In this document: positions 1 through 7,764 of the stretch, in pieces
Position numbering within the stretch: position 1 is the first letter of the stretch
Layout of the letters: each line of letters starts with the position of its first letter
Source: JBCDCU01 sp039180865
GTDB taxonomy: Bacteria; Pseudomonadota; Alphaproteobacteria; Rhizobiales; JACESI01
NCBI GenBank assembly: GCA_039180865.1
Contig: JBCDCZ010000182.1
Location: 1 to 9,002, forward strand
Length of the DNA: 9,002 nucleotides
Reading direction: 5' to 3'
Position numbers and translations under genes: made by a program
Notes under the pieces: model-generated
The model's input: only the letters and a program-made list of their open reading frames with translations
Database searches by the model: none
What the model was told of the DNA's origin: nothing

Positions 1-887
1 CCGAGCGCCACCAGAAAACCTTCCGATGACACACTGACGATGTCCTGAATGACGGGTGCATCGCGTCCGCGAAGCAAAACCGGTTGCCCTTGTTTGAGGC
101 GAACCGCATCCTGTCTGCTCACGGCCAAGGCCGGGATGTCGTCCAGCGCGGTCTGAACAGGCAGGAGAAAATCGCCGTGGGCACCTTCGAGGGCCCTTGC
201 GGCAAAATCTGGCGTCTTATGGCGCAAATCTTCCAGAATATCCAGCGAAATCATATCGTTTTCTGAAAAAGGCCCAACCGCAAGACGCCTTAACGCGCTG
301 ACACGCCCACACGTGCCGAGCGCCCTTGCGATGTCGCGAGCAAGGGAGCGGATATAGGTCCCTTTTCCGCACAAACACGAGAAACGAGCCTCCTCACCGT
401 CAAACGACAACAAATCAAGCGCATCAATCTCAACCTCACGCGCTTCCAGCTCGACGGCCTCGCCCTCGCGCGCAAGATCATATGCCCGTTCGCCGTTCAC
501 TTTGATCGCCGAAAAGGCGGGAGGCACCTGTGTGACCAGACCTCTAAACTCCGGAAGGATCGCCACTATCTCCTCACGGGCGGGCCGTCGATCGCTGGTC
601 TCAACAATGGTTCCCTCGGCATCACAACTGTCCGTCTCCTCACCGAACAGAAGCGTGAATTCATAAGTCTTGCTCCCGTCCATTACAAAAGGAACAGTCT
701 TGGTTGCCTCCCCGAGAGCGATCGCCAGGAGACCCGTTGCCAGCGGATCAAGTGTTCCGGCATGGCCCGCCTTATTGGCGTTAAAGAGCCACTTCACTTT
801 GCCGACGGCCTGGGTTGATGTCATTTCACGAGGCTTGTCGAGAATGACCCAACCATTGACATCGAGCCCCTTCTTGCGCCGACCCAT
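1..887 (-). CDS. truB: tRNA pseudouridine(55) synthase TruB (3' end cut by window)
   Basis: TruB converts uridine 55 in the T-loop of elongator tRNAs to pseudouridine in the cytoplasm. The frame is open for 295 codons to the left edge, so nearly all of the usual 300-320 residues are present and only the last part of the C-terminus is missing. The family signature HAGTLDPLATG lies at residues 42-52, with the catalytic aspartate at Asp47. The active-site tyrosine segment GSKTYEF follows at about 71-77, and KGTYIRSLARD at 175-185 supplies the later Tyr and Arg of the fold. The ATG begins on the base directly after the rbfA TAG stop. A GGAGG inside the end of rbfA (minus strand, 899-903) sits 11 bases ahead, so translation is probably coupled to rbfA. 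It is the last gene of the operon visible here. Identity is certain from motifs and position. Confidence 0.97.
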   Translation of the reverse strand, partial: MGRRKKGLDVNGWVILDKPREMTSTQAVGKVKWLFNANKAGHAGTLDPLATGLLAIALGEATKTVPFVMDGSKTYEFTLLFGEETDSCDAEGTIVETSDRRPAREEIVAILPEFRGLVTQVPPAFSAIKVNGERAYDLAREGEAVELEAREVEIDALDLLSFDGEEARFSCLCGKGTYIRSLARDIARALGTCGRVSALRRLAVGPFSENDMISLDILEDLRHKTPDFAARALEGAHGDFLLPVQTALDDIPALAVSRQDAVRLKQGQPVLLRGRDAPVIQDIVSVSSEGFLVAL

Positions 888-1295
888 CTAGACGTCATCC
901 TCCCGGTAGTCAGCCGGCTTGTCGAGATCGCGCTTAACTTCGGGCGAACGCATCAATTGATCGATACGCTGATATTCGTCAAAACTGTCATCAGCGAGAA
1001 AGCGCAGGTTCGGCGTGAACTTCATCGTGAGTGCCCTTGCGACCCTTCCACGCAAAAACTTCGCATTCGCCGCCAGCGCCTTAACAATCGCACCGAGGTC
1101 CTGCGGCCCAAGCGGCGCGACGTAGACCGTTGCGATCTTAAGATCCGGCGACATTTTGACTTCGGAAATCGAAACAACCGCGCTTTGCAGCACAGGATCG
1201 GCTACTTCACCGCGGATCAGACAGTCGGAAAGCGCCTTTCTGACCGTTTCTCCGACGCGGAGCTGGCGTTGAGAGGGAAGTTTAGCTGCGTTCAC
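888..1295 (-). CDS. rbfA: 30S ribosome-binding factor RbfA
   Basis: RbfA binds the immature 30S subunit near the 5' end of 16S rRNA and is needed for late processing and cold adaptation. The 135-residue product has the normal length and the single KH-like fold pattern. It shows an N-terminal helix RVGETVRKALSDCL (13-26), the family strand SPDLKIATVYV (49-59), a helix around FLRGRVARAL (80-89), and P95NLRFLADDS followed by the terminal helix with IDQLM. A basic and then acidic tail follows. The start is GTG; a Shine-Dalgarno stretch AGGAAGAG lies 8 bases upstream (minus strand, 1304-1311), and no ATG is available nearby. The first 14 bases overlap the end of the upstream membrane-protein gene, and truB follows without a gap. 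Both junctions point to one transcript and coupled translation. Confidence 0.96.
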   Translation of the reverse strand: MNAAKLPSQRQLRVGETVRKALSDCLIRGEVADPVLQSAVVSISEVKMSPDLKIATVYVAPLGPQDLGAIVKALAANAKFLRGRVARALTMKFTPNLRFLADDSFDEYQRIDQLMRSPEVKRDLDKPADYREDDV

Positions 1296-1755
1296 GGATC
1301 ACTCTCTTCCTGATCATCGTCTGCCAGGCAATAAGTGCGAGGCCGGCCGCTGCGAACAGAACAATGGCAAGCGTCGGGTCGCCGATACATCCCTGTTCGC
1401 GGGCCTCAACGACGATGCCCTGCGTACGGACGAAGGCAATTGTATGGAACAAGGCCGTTGCCAGCCATGCGAGCGCGACCACAAGCGCGAACCAGATCCG
1501 ACTCGCCTTCACCGCAAGAGCTGTTGCGATGACGAGAAACAGCGTTCCACCTGTCAATATCAACCGCATGGCTTCGCCGATGACCGACATGCGTCCGTCT
1601 TCAGCTGACCACCAAGGCTGCACGATCTTGCAGGCATCCGCCAGCGCTGGATCGCCCGTAGCCAAGGCGATAAGCACGGTAAGGCCGGCTGTTTGAAGAG
1701 CCGGAATGCAAAGTTTCGGCGAAATCATGCTGTTTACCCGGCCCGGCCCAGCCAT
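1282..1755 (-). CDS. small membrane protein of unknown function inserted between infB and rbfA
   Basis: I do not recognise this 157-residue protein. It has a likely cleavable signal sequence (about residues 10-39, ending DPALA before DA). Three hydrophobic segments follow at about 63-84, 87-109 and 127-148. Positive charges lie in the short turn KASR (83-86) and the C-terminal tail RKRVIRERS, so the tail is predicted to be cytoplasmic. Cys42 and Cys123 would then both face the periplasm and could form a disulfide. The Met at residue 10 (start 1728) may be the true start, because it gives a better signal peptide; neither ATG has a clear ribosome-binding site. The gene starts 54 bases after the infB stop and overlaps rbfA by 14 bases, so it is probably co-transcribed and its translation may help rbfA start. 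The usual operon has rbfA directly after infB. That the frame is a real gene is inferred from its length, its membrane-protein pattern and the overlap. Confidence 0.75.
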   Translation of the reverse strand: MAGPGRVNSMISPKLCIPALQTAGLTVLIALATGDPALADACKIVQPWWSAEDGRMSVIGEAMRLILTGGTLFLVIATALAVKASRIWFALVVALAWLATALFHTIAFVRTQGIVVEAREQGCIGDPTLAIVLFAAAGLALIAWQTMIRKRVIRERS

Positions 1756-1809
1756 TCGGGAAAGCGAAAGCTGCCGGGCATGTGTGTTGTTCTTTTCGGG
1801 CGTCGTTTC

Positions 1810-4455
1810 CTAGAGCGAGCGCTGGACGTGTTCGACGCGGAAACACTCGATGACATCTCCGGCACGCATATCCTGATAATTCAGGAAGGCCATGCCGCAT
1901 TCCTGACCAGCAGGCACGTCTTTCACTTCATCCTTGAAGCGCTTGAGGGTCGACAATTCGCCTTCGTGGATCACGACATCGTCCCGGATCAACCGCACGC
2001 CTGCTCCACGTTCAACAGTCCCCTCGGTGACCCGGCAACCGGCAACCTTGCCGACTTTCGAGATATTGAACACTTCGAGGATTTCGGCATTGCCGATGAA
2101 CGTCTCACGGCGCTCCGGCGAAAGCATGCCGGACATGGCCGCTTTTACATCGTCGATCAGGTCATAGATGATGTTGTAATAGCGAATCTCGACACCTTCG
2201 ACATCGGCGGCGTCACGCGCCTGCTTATTCGCACGCACGTTAAAACCGATGATCGGCGCGTTAGATGCCGCTGCAAGAACAACATCCGACTCGGTGATGC
2301 CGCCGACGGCTGAGTGAATGACACGTCCTCTGACTTCGTCCGTGCCAAGCTTATCGATTGCACCGGCAATCGCTTCGATCGATCCTTGAACATCGCCTTT
2401 AACGACAAGCGGGAACTCTTGGAGATCCGCGGTCTGCAGCTGATTGAGCATCTGCTCGAGTGATCCACGCTGCGATACCGATTTCGCGAGCGCTTTTTCG
2501 CGGATCTGACGTTCACGGTATTCGGTGATCTCACGGGCTTTGGCTTCACTGTCGACCACCGCAAAGCGATCACCAGCTTCCGGCGCACCATTGAAGCCCA
2601 GAATCTCGACGGGTTTGGAAGGACCAGCTTCTTTGACCTGCTCCTGGCGATCATCGATCAGCGCGCGAACCTTACCCCATTGGGCACCCGCAACGACAAT
2701 ATCGCCGACGTTAAGGGTACCTGATTGGACAAGGACGGTCGCCACAGGACCACGGCCACGATCGAGTTTCGCTTCGACCACGGTTCCTTGCGCTATCCGG
2801 CTCGGATTCGCCTTCAATTCGAGGATTTCAGCCTGAAGCACAATCGCTTCAAGAAGTTGGTCGAGGTTCGTGCCCTTAAGCGCCGATACTTCGACTTCTT
2901 GAATTTCGCCCCCCATGCTTTCAACAAACACTTCGTGTTGGAGGAGTTCGTTGCGCACCCGGGTCGGGTCGGCGGCCGGCTTATCGATCTTGTTGACCGC
3001 TACGATGATCGGTACTTCCGCCGCTTTGGCGTGATTGATTGCCTCAATCGTTTGCGGCATGACGCCGTCATCGGCGGCCACCACAAGAATGACAATATCG
3101 GTCGATTGTGCGCCGCGTGCCCGCATCGCTGTAAACGCTGCGTGGCCGGGCGTATCGATAAAAGTGATTTTCGAGCCATTATGCTCGACCTGATATGCGC
3201 CGATATGCTGGGTAATGCCACCAGCTTCGCCGGATACGACATTGGCATTGCGGACCGCATCAAGAAGCGAGGTTTTACCGTGGTCTACGTGCCCCATGAT
3301 CGTGACAACCGGCGGACGGGATTTCATTTCCTCATCAGCACCCGTTTCAGGCAATTCGAACAGGTCGCCCTCAACATCCGATTCCGCGACGCGGGTTACC
3401 TTGTGACCCATCTCTTCCGCGATCAGCTGAGCCGTGTCGGAATCGATGATGTCGCTTGCCTTCATCATCTGGCCCTGTTGCATCAGGAGCTTCACGACAT
3501 CAACGGAGCGCTCCGCCATACGGTTTGCAAGTTCAGCAATGGTGATCGTTTCCGGGATGACAACGTCGCGAGCAATCTTCTCACGCGGTGCGCGGGCTGC
3601 GGCGCGCGCCTTTTCCCGTTCGCGCTGACGGCGGATCGACGCAAGTGATCGTTCCCGCTCGCCATCGTCCAATGCGTTAGCAAGGGTCAGCTTGCCACGG
3701 CGACGCTCTCCACCCGGCTTGCGGGATGTCGGCTTTGGATCTTCCGTGCGCACGCGCTCGTAGGGCTTGAGCGCCGATCCCTGTTCTTCCGTTCGGGTCC
3801 GCTCTTCCGGTTGCTGGCGTTTCGCCTGCGGCGCAGCCGGATTGTTCTCAAGTTCCATTTGAGCGCGCGATGCCTGCTCAGCGGCTTCTGCCTCAGCCTT
3901 CTTACGCGCTTCTTCTTCGTCTTTTGCACGTTGTTCGGCTTCAGCTTCCTGTTCGGCCTTGCGGCGCTCCATCTCAAGGCGCTCGGCGTCGGCGCGCGCC
4001 TGACGTTCGCGCTCTTCCTGCTCGTGCTGGCGCTTGCGCTCTTCTTCACGCTCACGCGCATGGGCAAGAGCACGCATCCGCGCTTCCTGCTCATTGTCAG
4101 ACAGTTGCCGCAAAATGGCACCACCCTGCGCACCACCGGTTGGCTTGTCCTTCTGCCTGGCCGTCGCTGGGCGATTTTGCGCAGCTGGCTGCGATGCTTT
4201 CGGCTTCGCGGTACGGACCTCAACGGCAGGCGCTGCCTCTGCGGTCTGGCCGCCTTGGGCACCGGAGGTTTGCCCTGCAGGACCAGGTGCCGAAAAACGA
4301 CGGCGTTTCTTCTCAACGACAACGGTGTTGGTGCGCCCATGGCTGAAGCTCTGGCGCACAGTTCCACCGCTGGAGCGTTTCAAAGACAACGTCTTTTTGC
4401 CGTCGCCGCCCTTGTTATCGCCAGAATCGTTGGTTTCGCTCATCCGTTCCGTCAC
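1810..4455 (-). CDS. infB: translation initiation factor IF-2
   Basis: IF-2 is the GTPase that brings formyl-Met-tRNA to the 30S subunit and promotes 50S joining. At 881 residues it has the expected alphaproteobacterial length. The alphaproteobacterial N-terminal motif KKTLSLKR...VRQSFSHGR is at 20-41. A long Ala/Glu/Arg/Lys-rich coiled-coil linker spans about 115-225, and the IF2-N fold lies at about 296-352. The G domain has G1 GHVDHGKT (388-395), G2 GITQHIG (413-419), G3 DTPGH (434-438), G4 NKID (488-491) and G5 SAL (524-526). Domain II starts near 555, domain III near 660-770, and the tRNA-binding C-terminal domain ends the protein. The chosen GTG overlaps the ylxR stop as GTGA, with GGGGA 4 bases ahead. 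An in-frame ATG four codons later (4443, protein MSETND) is an equally good start and resembles known alphaproteobacterial IF-2 N-termini. All motifs are intact. Confidence 0.98.
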   Translation of the reverse strand: MTERMSETNDSGDNKGGDGKKTLSLKRSSGGTVRQSFSHGRTNTVVVEKKRRRFSAPGPAGQTSGAQGGQTAEAAPAVEVRTAKPKASQPAAQNRPATARQKDKPTGGAQGGAILRQLSDNEQEARMRALAHAREREEERKRQHEQEERERQARADAERLEMERRKAEQEAEAEQRAKDEEEARKKAEAEAAEQASRAQMELENNPAAPQAKRQQPEERTRTEEQGSALKPYERVRTEDPKPTSRKPGGERRRGKLTLANALDDGERERSLASIRRQREREKARAAARAPREKIARDVVIPETITIAELANRMAERSVDVVKLLMQQGQMMKASDIIDSDTAQLIAEEMGHKVTRVAESDVEGDLFELPETGADEEMKSRPPVVTIMGHVDHGKTSLLDAVRNANVVSGEAGGITQHIGAYQVEHNGSKITFIDTPGHAAFTAMRARGAQSTDIVILVVAADDGVMPQTIEAINHAKAAEVPIIVAVNKIDKPAADPTRVRNELLQHEVFVESMGGEIQEVEVSALKGTNLDQLLEAIVLQAEILELKANPSRIAQGTVVEAKLDRGRGPVATVLVQSGTLNVGDIVVAGAQWGKVRALIDDRQEQVKEAGPSKPVEILGFNGAPEAGDRFAVVDSEAKAREITEYRERQIREKALAKSVSQRGSLEQMLNQLQTADLQEFPLVVKGDVQGSIEAIAGAIDKLGTDEVRGRVIHSAVGGITESDVVLAAASNAPIIGFNVRANKQARDAADVEGVEIRYYNIIYDLIDDVKAAMSGMLSPERRETFIGNAEILEVFNISKVGKVAGCRVTEGTVERGAGVRLIRDDVVIHEGELSTLKRFKDEVKDVPAGQECGMAFLNYQDMRAGDVIECFRVEHVQRSL

Positions 4456-5249
4456 TCTTTCCCCGCCATCTGATCATGGCAGACGGTCCCCGATGGGACC
4501 TCTTCATCAATTGCCTCGACTGCCGGATCGTTCCTGTAACGCTCCAGCCGCCTCATCATCTCAACGCATCGTGTGGATGCCCCACCCTTCGTTAGCGCGG
4601 CGTGTACCACATTTGCACGGCCCAGGGCCAAACTCATTTTCTGCGATCCGAATACCTGATAGCTGGAAAGCGTTTCATGCCCCCCGGTTGCCATCAGTTT
4701 CTGACGCATCTTACGACGGCTATCGGCCGCCCCGTCAGTCGCGAACAACAGTGCAAAAGCTTTGCCCGATTGGACGAGACCAGATACTTTCTCAAACCCG
4801 ACCGTCACCAGCCCTGCTTTGTTGGCAAGACTTAATGCGTTCAACGCCTGGGCTTCTAGAAGCCCATCAACGCGCGCACCAAGATCACCCCCGGACTTCG
4901 CGGTCTTTTTGAAGCTGCGCGAAAACAACTCCTTCTCGCCTGCAAAGTCAACGTCCTTTCTTAACGCCGTGACCCAAACACCCCGTCCGGGCAACGTTTG
5001 TTTCAAATCCGGGACCACTGAACCATCCGGCGCAAGGGCAAATCGGATCATTTCGTCTGCCGGTCTGACCACTCTGTGCACAATACAGCGGCGTTCCGGA
5101 CCATGGCGGGTAGTTTCGCGATCCGACTTGTCCTGACCATCGCCCTTGCGATGACAGCGACGCTGCACCTTTCGCGCAACAGACTGCGCAAGACCACCAC
5201 CGGCCTTTTTTCGCTCGTCACGCCCGCGATCCGCCATCGCCTGTTCCAA
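4452..5249 (-). CDS. ylxR: YlxR-family RNA-binding protein with C-terminal L7Ae-like domain
   Basis: The gene encodes a predicted cytoplasmic RNA-binding protein of the nusA-infB operon, about 265 residues long. A basic, low-complexity N-terminus leads to the YlxR (DUF448) domain at about residues 51-111. That domain shows RRCIVHR, the RFALAPDG strand, PDLKQTLPGRG and VWV. An L7Ae/L30e-like half follows at about 134-221 with ALNALSLANKAG and LGRANVVHAAL, as is common in alphaproteobacteria; many other bacteria have the short YlxR alone. The start is a choice. A GGAGG at 5255-5259 is 5 bases from a TTG at 5249, whereas the first in-frame ATG (5237) is 17 bases away. The gene begins 31 bases after the nusA stop and overlaps infB by 4 bases. 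The exact biochemical role of the two-domain form is not established from sequence. Confidence 0.9.
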   Translation of the reverse strand: MEQAMADRGRDERKKAGGGLAQSVARKVQRRCHRKGDGQDKSDRETTRHGPERRCIVHRVVRPADEMIRFALAPDGSVVPDLKQTLPGRGVWVTALRKDVDFAGEKELFSRSFKKTAKSGGDLGARVDGLLEAQALNALSLANKAGLVTVGFEKVSGLVQSGKAFALLFATDGAADSRRKMRQKLMATGGHETLSSYQVFGSQKMSLALGRANVVHAALTKGGASTRCVEMMRRLERYRNDPAVEAIDEEVPSGTVCHDQMAGKE

Positions 5250-5254
5250 TCGCC

Positions 5255-5259
5255 CCTCC
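5255..5259 (-). promoter_or_regulatory. Shine-Dalgarno site that favours a TTG start for ylxR
   Basis: GGAGG on the minus strand, followed by GGCGA and then the TTG codon at 5249-5247, gives a normal spacing of 5. The next possible start, ATG at 5237-5235, would be 17 bases away. This is the only strong purine-rich site in the short nusA-ylxR gap. Confidence 0.5.
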
Positions 5260-5280
5260 GCCGCTTGATCGCAGCAAACT

Positions 5281-6900
5281 TTATGCTTCGGCGGTCTCGC
5301 CTTCGCTTTCGCTTTCACCCTCGCCTTCTTCTTCAACTTCCGGATTGAGGTCCTCTTCGGTGACCCAACCCACCTGGATGCGTGCTGTCATGATCATGTG
5401 ATCCGCTTCATCACGGCTCAGATCGAAACCTTCCAGGCTGCCCGGAAAGCGTTTGACTTCGCCGTCTTTTCGCTCACTCCAGCCAAGCAGGTCATCAGCG
5501 ACACAGCCTGCGAAATCTTCAAGCGATTTCACATCGTCCTTTCCAAGTGCCACCATCATGGCAACGGTCATATTCGGGACCTGGAAGAGATCATCCGAAA
5601 CACCGAGGCCGATCCGCTCGTTGTTCAATTCCATGTCGCGACGCTCGAGGTGCTCGCGGGCCCGCGACTGAAGCTCGGTAGCAGTCTCATCGTCGAACCC
5701 TTCGATGAAAGCAATTTCATCGAGTTCGACATAGGCGATTTCTTCGAGCGACGTGAAGCCTTCTGAAGCAAGAAGCTGAGCAACCACCTCATCGACATCA
5801 AGGGCTGACGAAAAGAGTTCCGTGCGTTCGACAAATTCTTTCTGACGACGCTCCGATTCGTCCTCTTCGGTCAAAATATCGATGTCCCAGCCCGTCAGTT
5901 GAGACGCAAGCCGGACATTCTGGCCGCGACGTCCGATGGCGAGCGACAATTGCTCGTCCGGCACAACCACTTCAATACGGTTCTGGTCTTCGTCGATCAC
6001 CACTTTGGCAACCTGGGCCGGTTGCAGAGCATTAACGATGAAGGTCGCCTGATCCGGATTCCAGGGGATAATGTCGATCTTTTCTCCCTGAAGCTCATTT
6101 ACGACGGCCTGAACGCGGCTGCCGCGCATACCGACACAAGCGCCCACCGGATCAATTGAATTATCGTTCGAAATCACAGCGATTTTCGCGCGCGAACCTG
6201 GATCGCGGGCAACGTGGCGGATCTCGATAATTCCGTCGTAGATTTCCGGAACCTCTTGAGAAAAGAGCTTGGTCATGAATTCCGGCGCGGTGCGTGACAG
6301 AAAGATCTGTGGACCGCGCTGCTCGCGACGAACATCCTGCACATAAGCGCGAACACGGTCGCCATAGCGGAACGTTTCGCGCGGGATGAGTTCGTCGCGC
6401 CGCAGGATTGCCTCGCCACGTCCAAGATCAACAATAACATTGCCGTATTCGACGCGTTTTACAGTACCGTTGACGATTTCACTGACGCGATCTTTGAATT
6501 CTTCAAACTGCCGGTCGCGCTCGGCTTCGCGCACTTTCTGCACGATGACCTGTTTGGCTGACTGAGCCGCGATACGACCGAAATCGAGCGGAGGTAGCGG
6601 CTCGCCAATATAGTCGCCAAGGGTCGCGGCAGGGTTCTGGTCAAGGGCGGTCTGCAGGTCGATCTGGGTCGTCGGATCCTCCATATGATCGACCACTTCG
6701 CGCAAGCGCTGAAGGCGGATCTCACCGGTCTTTGGATCGATGCGGGCATCAATATTGGTCTCAGCGCCATATCGCGACTTCGCGGCTTTCTCGATGGCAT
6801 CCTGCATCGCCGTAATCACGATCTCACGGTCAATCACCTTCTCACGCGCCACGGCATCGGCGATTTGCAGCAACTCAAGCCGGTTAGCACTGACAGCCAT
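5281..6900 (-). CDS. nusA: transcription termination/antitermination factor NusA
   Basis: NusA binds RNA polymerase and nascent RNA, and affects pausing, intrinsic termination and antitermination. The 539-residue protein has the full domain set. The N-terminal polymerase-binding domain is at about 1-130, the S1 domain at 138-203 (GTVKRVEYGNVIVDLG), KH1 at about 205-282 with GMRGSRVQ, and KH2 at about 285-345 with AIGRRGQNVRLA. C-terminal helix-hairpin-helix/acidic repeat segments lie at about 365-425 (LDEIAFIEGFDDETATEL) and 440-512. The last 20 residues form a Glu/Ser/Gly-rich acidic tail, a feature of long alphaproteobacterial forms. The ATG has AGAGGA 9 bases upstream. The gene follows rimP after an unusually long 167-base gap that contains a hairpin, and precedes ylxR by 31 bases. 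No key motif is missing. Confidence 0.98.
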   Translation of the reverse strand: MAVSANRLELLQIADAVAREKVIDREIVITAMQDAIEKAAKSRYGAETNIDARIDPKTGEIRLQRLREVVDHMEDPTTQIDLQTALDQNPAATLGDYIGEPLPPLDFGRIAAQSAKQVIVQKVREAERDRQFEEFKDRVSEIVNGTVKRVEYGNVIVDLGRGEAILRRDELIPRETFRYGDRVRAYVQDVRREQRGPQIFLSRTAPEFMTKLFSQEVPEIYDGIIEIRHVARDPGSRAKIAVISNDNSIDPVGACVGMRGSRVQAVVNELQGEKIDIIPWNPDQATFIVNALQPAQVAKVVIDEDQNRIEVVVPDEQLSLAIGRRGQNVRLASQLTGWDIDILTEEDESERRQKEFVERTELFSSALDVDEVVAQLLASEGFTSLEEIAYVELDEIAFIEGFDDETATELQSRAREHLERRDMELNNERIGLGVSDDLFQVPNMTVAMMVALGKDDVKSLEDFAGCVADDLLGWSERKDGEVKRFPGSLEGFDLSRDEADHMIMTARIQVGWVTEEDLNPEVEEEGEGESESEGETAEA

Positions 6901-6925
6901 TTCCTCTCATCCTCTCTTTTTCGAT

Positions 6926-6955
6926 ACCGCCGGTTTCTTCCCTTGATCCGGCGGT
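6926..6955 (-). promoter_or_regulatory. hairpin in the rimP-nusA gap, just upstream of the nusA ribosome-binding site
   Basis: An 8-bp perfect inverted repeat (ACCGCCGG / CCGGCGGT) encloses a 14-base loop. In the minus-strand mRNA it ends about 25 bases before the nusA ATG, just ahead of the purine-rich AGAGGATGAGAGGAA. There is no T-run after it, so it is not a standard intrinsic terminator. It could be an RNA-processing site, a translation-control hairpin, or chance. The rest of the 6901-7067 gap shows nothing I can identify. Confidence 0.4.
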
Positions 6956-7067
6956 GATCGGCTCGCCCTCCTCCCAAAAAGGTGCGCGAACCCAACTATT
7001 CGATACCTGATTGACCGCGGCTCACCGCCCATGTCCAGGAACAGCGCATGTCGCGCCAGTTTCTTCT

Positions 7068-7652
7068 TTAGGAAGGCCTCAGCTTACGTGCGGCTTCATC
7101 CATCAACTTGTCGGTCATAATCAACTTGGCATCGGACAAACCCGCTATGGGGAGCCAGACGCGTGCTTCCTGGTCTTCCGGCGGGTCCGCGATCTCGACG
7201 CCCACCTCAACTCCGTTTTCGGCAACCCGGCTGCCAAGCAAATCGCCACGGAACCGCCGCCTGCCTTTATGCGGAACAGCCAGTTCGATCTTCGCTACAT
7301 GCCCCGACCAGCGATCGAAATCGCCCTGTCGGACGAGCGGGCGGTCTATACCCGGAGACGACACTTCAAGATTGTACGCTTGTTTGATTGGATCTTCCAC
7401 ATCAAGCACAGGGGAAATGTTCTTGCTGATCTCCTCGCAATCATCGATTGAGATCGTGCCGTCCGGGCGCTCAGCCATAATCTGTACGGTCATTCCGTTC
7501 AGTCCTGAGCTTCGGACACGGACAAGCCTGTAGCCAAGATCCTCGATCACGGGCTCGACGATTGCGGCGATCCGCGCATCAAGGCCGGTTTCCAGAACAA
7601 GACGCTCCGTGCTTTCTTCAATGATTACCGTGTTTTCGATGTCCAACGTCAA
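7068..7652 (-). CDS. rimP: ribosome maturation factor RimP
   Basis: RimP acts early in 30S subunit assembly, at the 3' domain containing S19. The 194-residue product has the two expected domains. The N-terminal alpha/beta domain contains DARIAAIVEPVIEDLGYRLV (25-44), LNGMTVQIMAERPDG (51-65) and the signature YNLEVSSPGIDRPL (93-106). The C-terminal SH3-like domain at about 112-180 contains RRRFRGDLLG. The start is TTG at 7652; AGAGG lies 9 bases upstream (7662-7666), and the first Met inside the frame is residue 54, far into the conserved domain. A non-ATG start is therefore well supported. It is the first gene of the operon and lies downstream of a leader with a terminator-like hairpin. A 167-base gap separates it from nusA. 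Confidence 0.96.
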   Translation of the reverse strand: MTLDIENTVIIEESTERLVLETGLDARIAAIVEPVIEDLGYRLVRVRSSGLNGMTVQIMAERPDGTISIDDCEEISKNISPVLDVEDPIKQAYNLEVSSPGIDRPLVRQGDFDRWSGHVAKIELAVPHKGRRRFRGDLLGSRVAENGVEVGVEIADPPEDQEARVWLPIAGLSDAKLIMTDKLMDEAARKLRPS

Positions 7653-7661
7653 ATGTCTTTG

Positions 7662-7666
7662 CCTCT
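7662..7666 (-). promoter_or_regulatory. Shine-Dalgarno site for the TTG start of rimP
   Basis: AGAGG on the minus strand, 9 bases before the TTG at 7652-7650. An upstream ATGATGGGGTGA is closed immediately by a stop, and no internal ATG precedes the conserved domain, so this site fixes the start. Confidence 0.65.
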
Positions 7667-7764
7667 TTTCACCCCATCATTGGTCGACAGCGTTCGGATA
7701 GAACCGGTGGAACTCAGATGGATTGAGACGCCAGGTTGCTTGCCCTCTTGCGGAACAATCCGCC

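Noticed and set aside
957..1313. 118-codon plus-strand frame opposite rbfA
   Set aside because: It is the shadow of a confidently identified gene.
1693..2313. 206-codon plus-strand frame opposite the 3' end of infB
   Set aside because: It is antisense to the conserved C-terminal domains of IF-2, with no motif and no ribosome-binding site.
2725..3648. 307-codon open frame on the plus strand, antisense to infB
   Set aside because: It mirrors the codon bias of the GC-rich infB gene on the other strand, shows no recognisable motif, and infB is complete with all GTPase motifs.
4034..4912. 292-codon plus-strand frame across the start of infB and the end of ylxR
   Set aside because: It spans two well-supported minus-strand genes, and its Arg/Ser/Pro-rich composition is typical of a shadow frame.
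5250..5336. Longer ylxR start at 5336
   Set aside because: The added Lys/Ala repeats are the out-of-frame reading of the acidic nusA tail (5281-5336) and lie inside the nusA coding region; GGAGG supports the start at 5249.
7044..7056. GCGC-GACAT-GCGC inverted repeat just after the rimP stop
   Set aside because: A 4-bp stem without a T-run is too weak to call a terminator and is expected by chance.
7750..7763. GCGGA/TCCGC hairpin just after the leader terminator
   Set aside because: A 5-bp stem with a 4-base loop has no T-run and no clear partner role; not strong enough to annotate.
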